A stretch of DNA of 64,000 nt from Psoroptes ovis (Eukaryota > Arthropoda > Arachnida > Sarcoptiformes > Psoroptidae): contig PQWQ01000003.1 of assembly GCA_002943765.1 (NCBI GenBank), forward strand, positions 1,488,001 through 1,552,000, given 5' to 3'. The notes beneath the pieces were generated by a model. The model made no database searches. It had not been told where the DNA came from and saw only the letters and a program-made list of their open reading frames with translations. The translations under genes and the position numbers were made by a program. Shown here piece by piece: positions 25,077 to 38,448 of this stretch; within the stretch, counting starts at the first letter, position 1; every line of letters begins with the position of its first letter.

Positions 25077-28000
25077 TCAAACATCATCAATCGTGGCAAA
25101 AGGTATACGACTAAATGATGATAATTGATTTGAATTCGATGGTGACGGTGGTGATTGCTGATGTGGTTCATCAACAAATGGTAGTAAATCAATTTGTGAT
25201 TTACTATGATTTGTTTGTGATGATAATTGATTAATTGATGATTTCGATGATGCCACTGGTATTGATGATTTCAATTTAGTTCCCACAGTTTTTTCACGTT
25301 GTTTGTTATCACTATTATGATTATTATCGATTGATGGATCAATTTTTTTCATTTTAGATAATTTTTCACCAATAGAATCCATTTGTGCCAATAAACTTGG
25401 TTGCGATAGTGAACGATAAAATTTTTCCGTAAAATGTCCTGAATAGCGATATGTTGGTTTATTTGAAGTTGTTGTTGTACCTGCTGTCGTTGTTGTTGGT
25501 GGTGGCTTTACGGTGGATGTTATAGCTGCCGCAGGCGTTTCAATTTTCAATGGTGCTTTCATGGTTGATGTATATCGATTTTTAATATCTGATAATGAAT
25601 TTTTTTGATTATGATGTGGAGAATTCAAAGTATGATTATCTTGACTGCCACTACTGACTACGTCATCGAATGTCATCATCATTGATGTTTCAATGTTTTT
25701 GTCTTGTTCTTTGTTGTTGATGTTTGTTTTTCTTGATATAAATGATTCTTCGTTTATTCTATTATTATTATCGACAATAGAGTTAGATATCAATGATAAT
25801 TCATTCGGGAAATTTTTAGAATGTAAAGCTATTTTTGAATTCAAAGCATCATTATTATAATTATTGGTAGCACATTCATTATCAATCATTTCTGCTGATA
25901 ATTTTAATGATAACTTTCGTTTTGTTTGACCATTTTGGCCATCATTAACTTCGTCATCGTAAGATTTTGCAGGTGGATGCTGTGGCTGACTATCATCAAA
26001 ATTTTGAATAAAATCATCCATAACAATCAAAGGTTCCGATTCATTCATATCATTATCATTATTGCAAGCTAAATCATCGTCATTAAAAAGCAATGGGGAA
26101 GCATCTAATGTATTGAATAACAATAATGATGTTGTGGCTGTTGAAGAAGATCTAGATGATTTTAATGATGATGATGCGGTTGACGGCGAAGATATTGATG
26201 CGGATGATGCTGAATCTAATGCTAATATCAAGCAATCATTATCATTATTATCATCATCAAAATCATTCATAGCATCAATGGTGGTCGGTGTATTTGTCGT
26301 TGTATTGATTAAGCTCTAAAAAATATTTACAAATTATTCGGTTAAATATAAATGAAATTTTTCATCAGATTAATCAATAAATAATTAGTATAATAAGCCA
26401 AAAATAATCGAGATGAAATGAGCATAAATGAAAATAAAAAATGAGAATTCAATGAAAAATACATGCAAAATCAATCAAGATGAATTGAAAATTTTCAATG
26501 AAAATAGCAATAAAAATAATTAAAATCATTGTCATTAAGGTTATTATTACCGTGAATCCAGATCGATAATCATCATTGTTATTATTTTCATTGAAATTAT
26601 TTGAATCTTTTTCGGATGAATGTGTCGTAGACGTCGATGCAGCGATAGATGCGTTTGATGCTGAAGTTGATGCCGCTGAGGATGCAGATGATGTCGATGA
26701 AGATTTAGGCAATGCTTGTATTTGCGCCGAAGTTTTTAAATTATTCAAGGAGGATGATATTCGATTATGACATGATTGATTAGTACACAAAGAGGAAGAA
26801 GATGTCGCAGTGGTCGTGGTTGTTGTTGATGATTGTTCATCATCTGTATAATTGTCACTAGAACATTGAATGTTGTTTGAACTATCAGATAAATCTGAGG
26901 ACTGTTGTCGCTGTTGCAGCTGATGCTGTCGTTCATCATCATTCACATTTACATCGTCAGTAATATTATCGCTTACTTCGGTTATCTGATGATTATCAAC
27001 CGGATGATCTATTTTATCACCATTAGAATCATTAAAATGTTCGGTGATTTCATTTTGATCTTCGTCATTATCATCATTTTTACATTCGATTTCTTGATCA
27101 TCGACATCATCAAAATAATCGTCATTTGTTTCATCACAATAATCATCATCAGCATCATCAACAAAGGCCTCATTTGCATCAATGTTTGATAAATCATTGA
27201 TTTTGCCATCATCATCATCATCATTGATAGAAAGTTCGAATTCAGCACGTTCACGCAAATCAATTTGTTGAATATTTTCTAAGAAATTTTTCTTCGCTTC
27301 CATTAATGATGAATTAAATGATGAACTCAATGGTGTTTGTGATAACATAAATGCCTCTCTATTCCTATTGTTTGATGATGTTGTACTATTAATGAATGAT
27401 GAATGACATGAATTTGACATGGCATCAGTAACATCATTATCATTATTGTCAGTATTGCTTTCATTATTATTGTTGTTATTGCTATCATCCATAATCATTT
27501 GTCTTGAACGTAATTTCGAGCAAATTTTGCAAATGAAATCATCTAACGATGCCATGAGTTCATCATGTCGCAGACTTACATTACAAATTTTACATGTAAG
27601 ACAATTTCTGAAAGAAAACACATCAATTAATTGAAATGAAATTAAGTTATGGAATCCGTCGATTACCTATGAAAATTTCTGCCTGATATTGTAACACGAT
27701 CATTTGCTATTAAGGTTTTCGAGCATCTTTTACAATCACCTATCGGTTTTAATGGATCAGGTTTCATTAAAAATGTATTATGATTACGGAATGCGCTAGT
27801 TATTCTCATTGAATCATTCATGGTTGAATCCGTAATAGATGGTGATGTAGGAGCATTATAATTCTTTGCAGAAATATCGTTTGAAGGTTGCAATGTAATA
27901 TTTGAATCATTTTTTGTTGAATTATTTAATTTTTGACATACTTCATTCGATAACATTGTGACATATTCACTATTTTTATTACTATTATTATTCATTGATA

Positions 28001-31000
28001 ATTGTGGTGATTGCTGATTCAATGTCGTCGATAGAAATGTTTTCGCTAACATTGGCCGATTATATTCGAAATTATTATTCAATTGTGCAATGCGTGATTG
28101 CAATAAATCACGACTGTTTTCACCAACATATGGTCGTCCTGATTTATCAATTTTTGGCGCTAAATAAATTTTTAAAAATTTAAAATTAATTCACTCAAAT
28201 CATTTTCCCGTAGATATATGAAAGAATAAATGAACAGGTTTTGTATGAAGGAAAAATGAACATTAAGAAATGAAGATGTGAAAAACATAATCGAAATGAA
28301 TGAAAGGAATGAAGTTTCATGGAAATAATTGCTACAAAATTAATCAATTATCATTACCAAATAGATTTGTATCATTCCATATTTTAACATTCCAATCATC
28401 TTCTTCAATACGTCCCACACGATTCAAATTCGGTTGATAAGCACGATTTTGCTCTTCAAATTTTTGCTCCAAATATTGTGCCTTTTCCAATATGTCCAAT
28501 GATTTTTTTATCGGTTTTCTTGAAATTGATTTTTCAAAATTTAACATATCATCATTATTGAATGAATGTCGATTATTACTGGTTGATGAATCAAATAGAT
28601 TCGTAATTAAATTCATTCGATTATTATTGATTATTGAGGAAGATGATCTAGATTTAGTTTGCGGATAATTATCATTACATTTTTGTTGATGGACATCATT
28701 AAAATTATCATTAAGTAAAAACATTTGTTTGAAATTTGGGATGGGACAATTTTCTTTGTCATTGTTGTAATTATTTTTTTGATTATAATTATTCTGTTTC
28801 AATAATAATGATTCTTGACTAGAATTTTGTTGCTGCTGCCGTTTTTGATTCATTATGTATCGTTGGGCATAATGTGATGCATTATTGTGATTGATATCAG
28901 TATCCTCATCAGTTTTTTCCTGAAAAAAATGATTTCTTGCATGATGATTCTTTTTGGTCATATTTGAAATTATACGATCATTTCTCGGTTGCGCATCTAA
29001 ATGTCTACGAGATAAATTATGATGATTTGTCGTCGACGATTGTTGTTGATGATTGCGAGGCAAAAATTCAACTACTTCGATTGGTGATCGACTGCCACTA
29101 CGAACTGATGCTGCGGATAGCGAATTATTATCGCAGTTTTGTTGCCGATTAATGTAGTTTTTATCATTCACATCTGCGGAAGGCACCGATGAATATATCA
29201 ATGGATGATTACGTTGATAATCGATCAAATCATGATTGTTTATATTGACAAATTCATCCAATTTACTTGTGTCAACGGTTAAATTTCTTGCTTTTAAAAT
29301 ATCATTTGGATCGATACCAATGGTTGCACGACGCGCACGTTTCGCTTCATTACTGATACGATATATTTTCATATCAATATCAGGTTTTTCAATTATTAAA
29401 TGTCGAACTTGTTCCTTAATTTCTTTCAATGAATTACGCGTTAATATATTCAAATTTTTATAACGTGTTTGTGGATCTATCGTGAAATTTTTATTGATGG
29501 TATTTTCTGGACTAGTTTGCGCTAATAATCTAATAGATGGTCAAATTTAAAAACCAGGTATGATAAAGCGTTAATTTGAATATTACCTGTAAACAAATTC
29601 ACGTCTGCTAATCACATTGAGCATAGAATCGATTGGATAGCTGTCATCTACCATTGAAAACCATTGAGCAACAGTCCAAGCTGCATCCATTGCTGAAAGG
29701 AAACCACGGCCAGCACCACTACCAGTCGGCCAAAACTAATCGCATTGAGGATATGCATCAATTTACTGAGATAAATTTTGTAAAATGATATATTACCGGT
29801 TCAAGCAATGAATCACCACATAACAATAGTAGTAAATAACGGGAATTCTCACTGGCATTCATGTTGACAGGTGTATCACAACAACGTAAGTAAATTTTTT
29901 TCGCACATGATGCATTAGTCGCTGAATACATTGATGTAAAATCAAATAATGCAACATCGGGCATATTGTTTGAATTACGGGCAAATTCTAAACGTCGTAA
30001 TTTTGATGACCATTCTGCTGCATCTTTACTATACTGCATTAATTTATGAGTATCAACTAGTGTCGTAAGAAATGAAAAACGTTGAAATTAATTAGAATTT
30101 AATTCAAGATTCCAATCAAACTCACTATTATCCATAGATAATAATTGATGAGAATCACTATAATCAGTCTTGAGTACACCGCGTAATAATAACGAAGATT
30201 TTGTTGCAGTCATAACAAAATAGTGTGTATTATCACGATAATATACAAGGTTTTCTAATTCGATACCAGTTTCATCTTGTAAATTTTGAAACCATTGTTG
30301 CTGATATATGCGACTAACGCCGCTTATCTCTTCACACTGTACTTCTTCTTCAGTACGATGATTGATGAAATTAGCTGTCAATCCGATAGCTAATTTTCCA
30401 CGACGATTATTTCGACGAAAATAACGATTGAATGTATGTCGTCGACCATCACAACCAATTATCACATCGAATGATTGTCTGTTCAAATAATTAACAGCTG
30501 AATGAGTAATTGAATCATCGACCGAGGCATGTGCAAAATGCGCATATGATCCTTCGCCAAAACCATGTTGATGACAACAACAGTTGCATGACGTAGGTGT
30601 ACAACGACCAAATCTTGGTTCAATAATACGGGGACATATTTCAGTAAATGTCGTATTGGTATAAAACTCTAATCCGTAAATAATCGCTATTTTCAATAAA
30701 ATTAATTGCAATTGTCTAATTGATACATGATCAATTGAACCGACACAAAATTTTCCATAAAAACGTTTCGCTTCAAATGTGCACATATCATTTATAACGT
30801 TAGGCCATAAATGTATGACATTATTACGCGTAAATTCATCACGTTTTTCGACACATATTACTAATTTATAGGAAAAATAATTAAACATAATTGCTCCCTA
30901 GTCAAATATTCGGAAACATACCTTTGCAGCCGAGTAATAATAATTCGATTGATACACGTAAACCAGAAATACCGCCACCAATGACTAAGATTTGTTTCTT

Positions 31001-31396
31001 TTGACAACTTTGTCTAAATGTTTGATATTCCTTCTGATTTGCTTTATCATATAATGTTTTCAAAATGGACGCAACACGATTCCATTTTGATACTGTTTTA
31101 ACATTTAAGGCATTTTTTAGGCGAAAAAATTTTTGCAAACCAAAAATTTGATAATCATGATTATTATTATTATTGAAATTTAATAATTTATTTATTTGTC
31201 GATTATAATCGATCACTTGTTTGACATTATTAGCCAATATCAATTGATCTAATGATTTGATCACATTTTCAATCACATTACGTGAATATTGTTGCTGTTG
31301 TTGCTGCTGCTGTTGAGGCTGATGTGATTGCACATTATGATTATTTAGATGGCCATTATAATAATTCATGGCCGAATGATGAGTAGTTGTTGACAT
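25077..31396 (-). CDS. MICAL-like: MICAL-family flavin monooxygenase with LIM domain, eight exons
   Basis: MICAL enzymes use FAD and NADPH to oxidise actin methionines and disassemble F-actin, for example downstream of semaphorin-plexin. In coding order the exons are 30922-31396, 30126-30860, 29797-30056, 29587-29735, 28358-29529, 27667-28159, 26551-27607 and 25077-26315: 1859 aa, all phases closing. The FAD loop is VIGGGISGLRVSIEL (about 136-150). MICAL blocks follow: VEKRDEFTRNNVIHLWP, DHVSIRQLQLILLK, GRRHTFNR, GKLAIGLTANFINHRTEEE, ENLVYYRDNTHYFVMTA, DVALFDFTSMYSA and GDSLLEPFWPTGSGAGRGF. The domain ends near 545 with TSPENTINKNFTIDP. One LIM domain (about 1073-1125) has all eight ligands: CKRC, HRNC, CKIC and a final CKIC, split by an intron at His-Arg. 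Between the two lies about 520 residues of low-complexity sequence with a MICAL-like GRIEEDDWNVK motif before the LIM. There is no CH domain and no C-terminal bMERB domain. The tail is acidic, Asn/Ser-rich. Confidence 0.93.
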
Positions 31397-32826
31397 AATT
31401 ATTTAAATTTTGATTTTACATTCAATGTTTGATGTTCAAAGGCCAAGTTGAATATGATAAATGCACTACGGATTAAGATCAAATAAAAAATGAATCACAG
31501 TGATATTTTTAGTTTGTTAATTCTGTTCAATTCAACACGATGATACGCAAATTGATTTTGAAAAATTATTAATAAAATTCTTAACAATTTGTTGACACCA
31601 AAAAAACTGAGAGAAAAGAAACATTCACAAAGAATGAGGATGTTAGTTTGTAAATATTAATATTCATACAAATCACCAGATACGGATAAAAAATTTTTTT
31701 CAGGTTATAAGTTTGAATTATTAGAATTTTATAAACGAAAATGACGGAATCGTTGAATTATATTTGAAATTTATTTTATGTATGACGATCATTATTGGGG
31801 ATAATTGCCAAAAAAAATTGCTTATTAAATGTTATTACAGCTCTGAATTTCATCTTTCCGTATTCATCACAAATTTTATTAGCGATTCAATACGAAAAAT
31901 GACGTTGAATCTTTGATCTTAAATTATCAAAGTGTCACATATGTATGTCTTTGCCAATCATTTATGTATGGCGATCAATAACGAAAATAGTGATAATCAT
32001 TTAAGACATGTATACAAATGACTAATATCAATTGAAAATGACAAAATTCTTCTGTAAAAATTGATAATCAGATAAAAATTTTCAGTAATAAATAAATTAT
32101 TAAACTCACCAAATTTAAGATTAATGAACGGGATTAACACACTGTTATAATGTAATAATAATGCAATTAATACAACAAATACAAATACAAACAAATACTA
32201 ATACAAAACCAAATTGCAACAATTGTTTTACATAGTGTGTTTACACATTATTAATTTTCAATTTTATCATTATTAATAAATTCAATGCTTTTAAAAATAC
32301 ATGGAAAATAATTTGAAAATGATGATAAAATTAATATCAATATTAAACACAATCAACTATCATCACCATCAACCATCATCTGCAGCAATATAATCATTCA
32401 TAACTTAACACAAACAGTACCAGTAAAGATATTTCATATTTTTTTTTTTTTTTTTGATTTCTTGCTGTCGTTTTCTTCTATCTATTTTCTGATATTCATT
32501 TTCTATGAAAATAAATAAATTGAACAAGTAAACAACGCAACAACGATAGCTTCTTGTGTGTATCTGTATATGTTTTACTAGTATTTATCTCTATATAAAT
32601 TTATATGAATGAATGAATGATGTTTCATTTAATGATTTTTCTGTTTATTTGCTTGCTTGCTTGCTGTTTAGTTACTTATTATTTCAACTAAAAATTCATA
32701 GATATAAAATTATATATGAATCAATAGAGAAAATTTTAATGTATGTGTTTGAAATGTTATTAGCTAAAAATTTTGTTTGAATAAAATAATAATAGACAAA
32801 TGATATAAATGTATATTTGAACAGCT

Positions 32827-32936
32827 AACTACGACGACGACGACGACAACAACAATAATTATTGCTATTTGGTTTTTGTTTTGAATTAACTTGAATGATA
32901 ATAGCGATAATCATAATGATTATAATAATACCTGCA
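32827..32936 (-). other. Candidate small terminal exon (membrane segment plus Cys/Arg tail)
   Basis: On the minus strand a fair acceptor (GGTCATTGCAG) is followed by an open frame to TAG. It reads GIIIIIMIIAIIIQVNSK, then QKPNSNNYCCCRRRRRS. A hydrophobic run followed by Cys-Cys-Cys and five Arg would suit a membrane helix with a cytosolic basic tail. In another phase the same exon gives YYYNHYDYRYYHSS and stop, which could join a donor at about 34256. The first-exon partner is not found, and the sequence is repetitive (CGT and TAT units), so this may be chance. Confidence 0.25.
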
Positions 32937-34568
32937 ATGACCTCGCGCAATTATAAAATTTGGTTAGTTATGCATTTTTCCAAGTTATTTAGGAATCAAT
33001 ACATATTGATAAACAATGTGTATTGGCATATATTAAATGGATATTGAATGATTATTATTTTGATTTTTGATTGAATTTTGTTTATGAATTGATAATAACC
33101 AAACAAAAAATCATGAATTTTATTGATGATTTAATGATTATGATCGTTTGTTGATTTGGTTTGGTCTGATGATTATAAATTGATGAATTTTTATTATATA
33201 GATGAATAATAAGTTTATTAAAAATGCAGGAATGAATTAATGAAATCCTTATTTAAGGTTTTATGATTTATATATAAGGATCGCTGATCTTTAAAGGTCA
33301 ATCATTCTTAATGATCAATGAAATTATTAAAATGAAAAACATTTACTGCAGTAGCAAATAATGATATTGGAAGGATTTAATGATTTATTTAAACTTTGAA
33401 TAAAAATAAGATTTTTAATTTTTTTGTTTTGTCTTTTTCTCTTTAAATTATTTGTTTATTTTCATTTTTTGAATGACAATTGATCATATTTCAACACAAA
33501 TTGTCGTAATTGGGTGAAAATAGGCCAAATCGAATTTCAAATTTTTTTACAAAAAAAAAAAAAATGGTGAAAACCCAAATTTTCGGGATTTTTTTGCATT
33601 GATTCGTCTCTGGAAATTATCATAATTTGATTATGATTTTTCCATTGAAATCTAATAAAATTAAAAATTTTGAAATAGATGAAATTGACGCCCAATGAAT
33701 ATTTCATCAAGCCAAATCATTGTAACAAAAATTTTCCAAGAAACAAGCAATCAAAAACAAATTAATCAAGACAAATCATCAATGGATAATGTTTATTTAT
33801 CATGTTTCAATGAATTTCAAGAAATATTCAAAAGGTTGCAAAATAAAGGTTATATGAAAATAAAGAAAAAAACTCGAAATCACCCATAATAAAATTTAAA
33901 TGAAAAAAAATTATTTAATTTAAAATAAAAGACAAATTAAAAACTTCCCACACATACATCAACATGTTTATCCATTTACATCATACCGCAAGGTCAATTG
34001 TCAGGTATCATCTTGTTTTTAGCTGTTCAAAGATCTTTGATCTTCAAAAAAAAAAAATTAAATCTTGCCATAAATAAAAATACAGGTTATTCAATTTATT
34101 TTATTCTCAGTCATTCCTTTTTTTAAACCATTGTTCATCAATTTATCATCAAACAAAAAGCGTCTCGACAAATCTAAAGAAAAAAACCTAAATCAAATAC
34201 CGTAATGGTAATGATGATTATGATAAAGATGATGATTACGCATATCCGATAACTTACCGAACAAGTTTGATTGATATTTTTTTCATAATGAATTCATTTT
34301 TGAATCCGAACAAATGAAATGATTTTCTCATTTGAAGCGAAAAAAGTAAGAGAAATTAGATAACGACAAAAAAATTAATTTTCTTCCCTATTTCTTTCTT
34401 TCATTTTTCACATTACAAAATGTCAATGCACGACCAATGATTTCATAATCATAATCATCATCCGCCAACAAACGTCAATTCATACGTTTGCACGTTTTTT
34501 CACCAAAAAAAAAGGGAAGAAAAATTCATAAAAGACGTATGCGAAAAAAAAAAATTCAAAAATTTTTC

Positions 34569-34576
34569 GCGCCAAA
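34569..34576 (-). promoter_or_regulatory. E2F-type octamer (TTTGGCGC)
   Basis: Plus-strand GCGCCAAA, in the context TTTTTCGCGCCAAAAC, matches the E2F consensus TTTSSCGC on the minus strand. It lies downstream of the prothymosin-like gene and upstream of the MICAL-like gene. Binding is inferred only. Confidence 0.3.
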
Positions 34577-36020
34577 ACAAAAATTGAAATTATTGCCACC
34601 TTTGAATTTTCCTAGATAAAATTTTTCCAATTTCATCCATTTTTTTACAAATTGTAAGTAAAAAGTAAATTATGAAATTGATGATTTTTTTCATTTTTAC
34701 TCAATTTCTCATTTCATTTTTATTCATATCATTTCATTTCAATGAAAATTTATTTAAATGTTTTTCATCAATAATTATAGAAATATGGATCCAGTTTTTC
34801 AGTTTTTTTTTTATTATTTATCTTAGAGATTCAATGAAAATTTGTTTCATTTTATGAGGTGTGTATGTGTTTGTAATGTAAAATAAGCCAAAAAAACTGA
34901 AATTTCTTGAGAAATCAAAATTTAAAATTTCAAAAGAATTCTCTATGAGAAAAAATAGACAGGAGTAAAAAAATTACAAAAAAAAAATTCTTTTTTTGTT
35001 TTCAAGTTTTGAATTAAATCCAGGTGCACTACACACTCGCACACGCTACACAAAAATGCCAAGTTTACCACATTGGCCAAGAACGAAAAAAAAAAATTTG
35101 AAAAATTATTTTAGAATTTAGTTTTTTTATACGAAAAAAAATCAAAAAAATTTTTTTTGAAAAATTTTCTGCACATGTTTTTATTGTTGGTTGGTTAATG
35201 AATAATGACAATCGTATTTTACTAATGTTTAACGGATTTCGTTCATTTTGTCATTCCGGTCAATCATCACTCAAACGGTCAATTGTCATTTATTAGGTAT
35301 GTAAGTGTATAAGTGTGGATTTGTGTGTGATGTGACTTTAAAATGAAATGTTTGTGAAATGAGAAATGAAATTCAAAAATGAATGAAACGAGAGCTTAAT
35401 ATTATCGCGAGATTGATTGATTGAATAAAAATTCAATAATTGAATGATGAGGACAAATGAGAGAAAAAAAAGAAGATAGTATTTGAGATAATAGAATTGA
35501 AAAAAAAGAATTAAATGATGACGAAAAAAAAAATTAATAATAAATGAGATACAAAATGTCACAATATGTATTTGAGATAATGAAATTTTTTTTCTTAATT
35601 GAATTATATGAGAAAAGAAATGTATACTTCAAATGTATATGTTTATGTGTGTAAAAATCAATTTAACTGTACGTGTTACATTAATTATCATTATTGTTAG
35701 TGTGATTTCTTTTGGTGTCATTTTCGTATTCGTTAGTTTTAAACCCGAAAAAAATTTCTAGAAACGTATTGGGTGTGTATGTGTTTAAATTAAAATTATT
35801 TTTTCTCCATAATGTAGTATTTATTAATGATTGATTATTGAAACATGTATTCATAGTTTATGGATGTTAAGGTGTTTTTTGAAATGTTTTCAGATTTTAA
35901 ATTGTTTCATTTTTTAAAAATGTGTGATTCATGTATGTGTTATGAATGAATATATTTCCAATTATCTTATATATTTTTTTTATTATTTTATATTTATATT
36001 CCTATATTAATGTTAATGTT

Positions 36021-38448
36021 TTATGCATCTTCGTCATCATCATCGTCTTCTTCATCGGCGCCATCACCTTCTTCTTCATCTTCATCGGCATAGTCTTCAG
36101 GAACAACTTCATCATCATCTTCTTCATCCTCTTCATCTACATCATTGCCTGATGAATTGTGTGATTTATTGCAATTTAAAATTTTTCGATTCGATCAGAT
36201 TGTAACAATAGAAATATACGCCATTTATGAACATTACACGCATTAATATAATAATAACGATAAATAAAATGCGTAATATAAATTTTAGAATGAAAAAAAA
36301 AATTTCATTAGTAAATTGAAACAATATTATGATAGCATTATTAAAAATTTAGCTTAGTCATAGGTTTTAAATATCAAAATACGCAGTCAAGAGTGATAAT
36401 CTTGTAATGAATTTCATGTCTACAGTGGAATTAAATTTTCTTTCCGAAAAATTAGCGCCAAATGAAAAATTCAAATTTTTCGGAAACGGAATTTGATCCT
36501 AAAATGTTGTAAAGCATAGCTAAAGTACATGTTTTTCATATTCTTAAATTGCTTTGTAATCGTCAAAAAAAGTATGTATGACATAAGGTAATCGGCATCC
36601 TGAATCATAGCATCATTACAACCACTACTACTTTCTCTATTGTCAGTATTATTTAAATCTCTCAATAAACAATTGTTATAAGTATTCATTTTGCATATAC
36701 AACCGAAATAAACAACCAACCATAGTTGATTGGTGGGCAACGACCATGAAGAAATTTTAGAGAATAAAAAAAACAAGGATAATGTTGAATTTTTTTTTAT
36801 GAATGAATAGAGCAAGTCAATCTAATTTTTTTTTTTTCAAAAAACAAGAGTTGAGTGTATTTTCGAAAAAAAAATTGAAAATAAAAACGCGCGCGCGAAT
36901 TGAAAATTGCACGCTGTTTTTTGATTCGATCATACAACAAAAAGTAGTGGCATTAACAATTATTAAAGGTGTAAATGCCAGATGAAATGCTTGTTTTTTT
37001 CACTCTTTTTAAAAGTTGGATGAATGAACATGCGTAAACATGAATTAACCATTGAAAAAGCGCCACTTTGTCAAATGATAATTCAAAGATGCTAACGTGT
37101 GTACGTGTATTAGTTGGCTGGTTAGTTTAACTAAGTTCAATGATGGCACTAGTGGCGACGGTGTGCTTTTTGTTATTGGATTGCAGCTTTGGTACCTTTA
37201 ATAATAAAATTACATTGATCAGAATTACAGCTTTTCAACATGAAAATCTAAGCTTTCAACTATTATTACATTCAAGTGATATAAATAAGAAAAAATTAGA
37301 CAAAAAATAGAAAAATATGGCTGAAACAAATACATTTATGAAGAGAATTTCCACACATTGTATGTCAAAAAAGCTTGAACAATGTGTTGAAGACATTTGT
37401 GTAATTTTATATATATTCAAAATGGATGGCTTCGCTGCTTGTTTTTTTGGTGTGCTTTTTTCAACAATAAATTGCTTATGTAAAATGAAGTAGTGGTTGT
37501 GATACAATGTGAAATAAAAAACATGTACACACACACACACACACACGATGATATTTGACGCGGTCATCATCAGAAATTGTATTGATTAAAACGGAATTAC
37601 CGGCATAATGTAATATTATGGATAATGAATGTAAAATAGGAACAAAGACCTTAGCATAATGGTCAAATAATACAATGACAACATAATAATTTAAAAATAT
37701 TAAGGTCAAATCATTGAATTAATCGATTATTGTCATCAATATATGATGACAGGAATTCTTTTGAAGATGGATTTGAAAAACACTGAAGATTAATTCCAAG
37801 CATGAATAATTTCATGATACAAAATCACATGCCAAAGTTAGGAATTCATTGATATTTGGTAATTGTTAAAATTCTTGAAATTTTTAAGTAAAATAACTTA
37901 CCGGCATCATTTGCGTCATTCGATTCTTCATCGGCGCCATTTTCATGTTTAGCTTTCTTATGATTACTTTCATCATTGACAGAATCCAGAACCGAATTAG
38001 AATCTTCTGAGAACTGTTTATTTGAATTTTCATTGATTTCATATTCCATCGATCAATAATGTATTACATAATTTGATGTTTACATAAGCACACAAAAGAA
38101 ATAAAGAATATTTAAAAATCAGTGAATTGTCACATTTTTTTAAATGATTTTTGACAAAAATATAATGTGAAACGATGAAATTAATCAAATGGCATCATTG
38201 GCCATTTGATATTGTTTAGGAAGAGTTGCGACTGTTGATGACAACAATATATTACGCTCATAACATGAATGACAATACAATTTTCATGCCATATCATATG
38301 AATATATGAAGAGTAAAACTAATAATTTCTAATAATTAAAAACACGTACCTCATTATCCTTTCGTTTTAAGGAATCATTTTTAGCATCCTTGGTAACAAT
38401 TTCATCGGTGCTATTGTTGTTTGTATTGACAACTTCTGATTCGGACAT
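36021..38448 (-). CDS. PTMA-like: Prothymosin-alpha-like acidic nuclear protein, three exons
   Basis: Prothymosin alpha is an unfolded, very acidic nuclear protein that binds histone H1 and is linked to proliferation. Exons are 38350-38448, 37902-38013 and 36021-36148, giving 112 aa; human PTMA is about 110. The N-terminus MSESEVVNTNNNSTDEIVTK then DAKND matches the PTMA start, where a Ser-rich leader precedes a T-K-D-x-K element. A basic KKAKHE patch sits at about residues 52-57. The last exon is almost all Asp/Glu (DEEDEEDDDEVVPEDYADED, then more). The first join uses the first AG (AAACAG) after a T-rich tract about 80 bases upstream. An in-frame ATG at 38047-38049 inside that zone could start a shorter form. 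Acidic low-complexity tails arise often, so orthology rests on the N-terminus and length. Confidence 0.72.
36455..36462 (-). promoter_or_regulatory. E2F-type octamer in prothymosin-like intron 2
   Basis: Plus-strand GCGCCAAA, an exact E2F-type motif, 307 bases upstream of the last exon of the prothymosin-like gene. Confidence 0.3.

Larger units (their letters stand above)
31397..36020. other. Intergenic region upstream of the MICAL-like gene
   Basis: About 4.6 kb, mostly A+T-rich non-coding. It should include the MICAL-like promoter. A possible short minus-strand exon is listed at 32827-32936. A 64-codon ATG frame at 33695-33889 (+) has no splice or homology support. An exact GCGCCAAA octamer lies at 34569-34576. 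Confidence 0.45.

Noticed and set aside
28344..29529. Hidden CH domain in MICAL-like exon 5
   Set aside because: Read through the whole exon: it is Asn/Gln/Ser-rich with no CH core motifs, and flanking introns are too short to hide one.
31997..32194. Minus-strand frame with hydrophobic start and a GTGAGT donor at about 32109
   Set aside because: It has no ATG; the AACAG acceptor and GTGAGT donor might mark a small 5' UTR exon of the MICAL-like gene, but this cannot be shown.
33695..33889. 64-codon ATG frame (plus strand) in the gap upstream of the MICAL-like gene
   Set aside because: Reads plausibly near its end (FNEFQEIFKRLQNKG) but lacks splice partners, family match or polyadenylation context.
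36471..36815. Minus-strand frame inside prothymosin-like intron 2
   Set aside because: First ATG is well inside, no donor or acceptor fits, Phe/Tyr-rich ends; could be a relic but cannot be supported.
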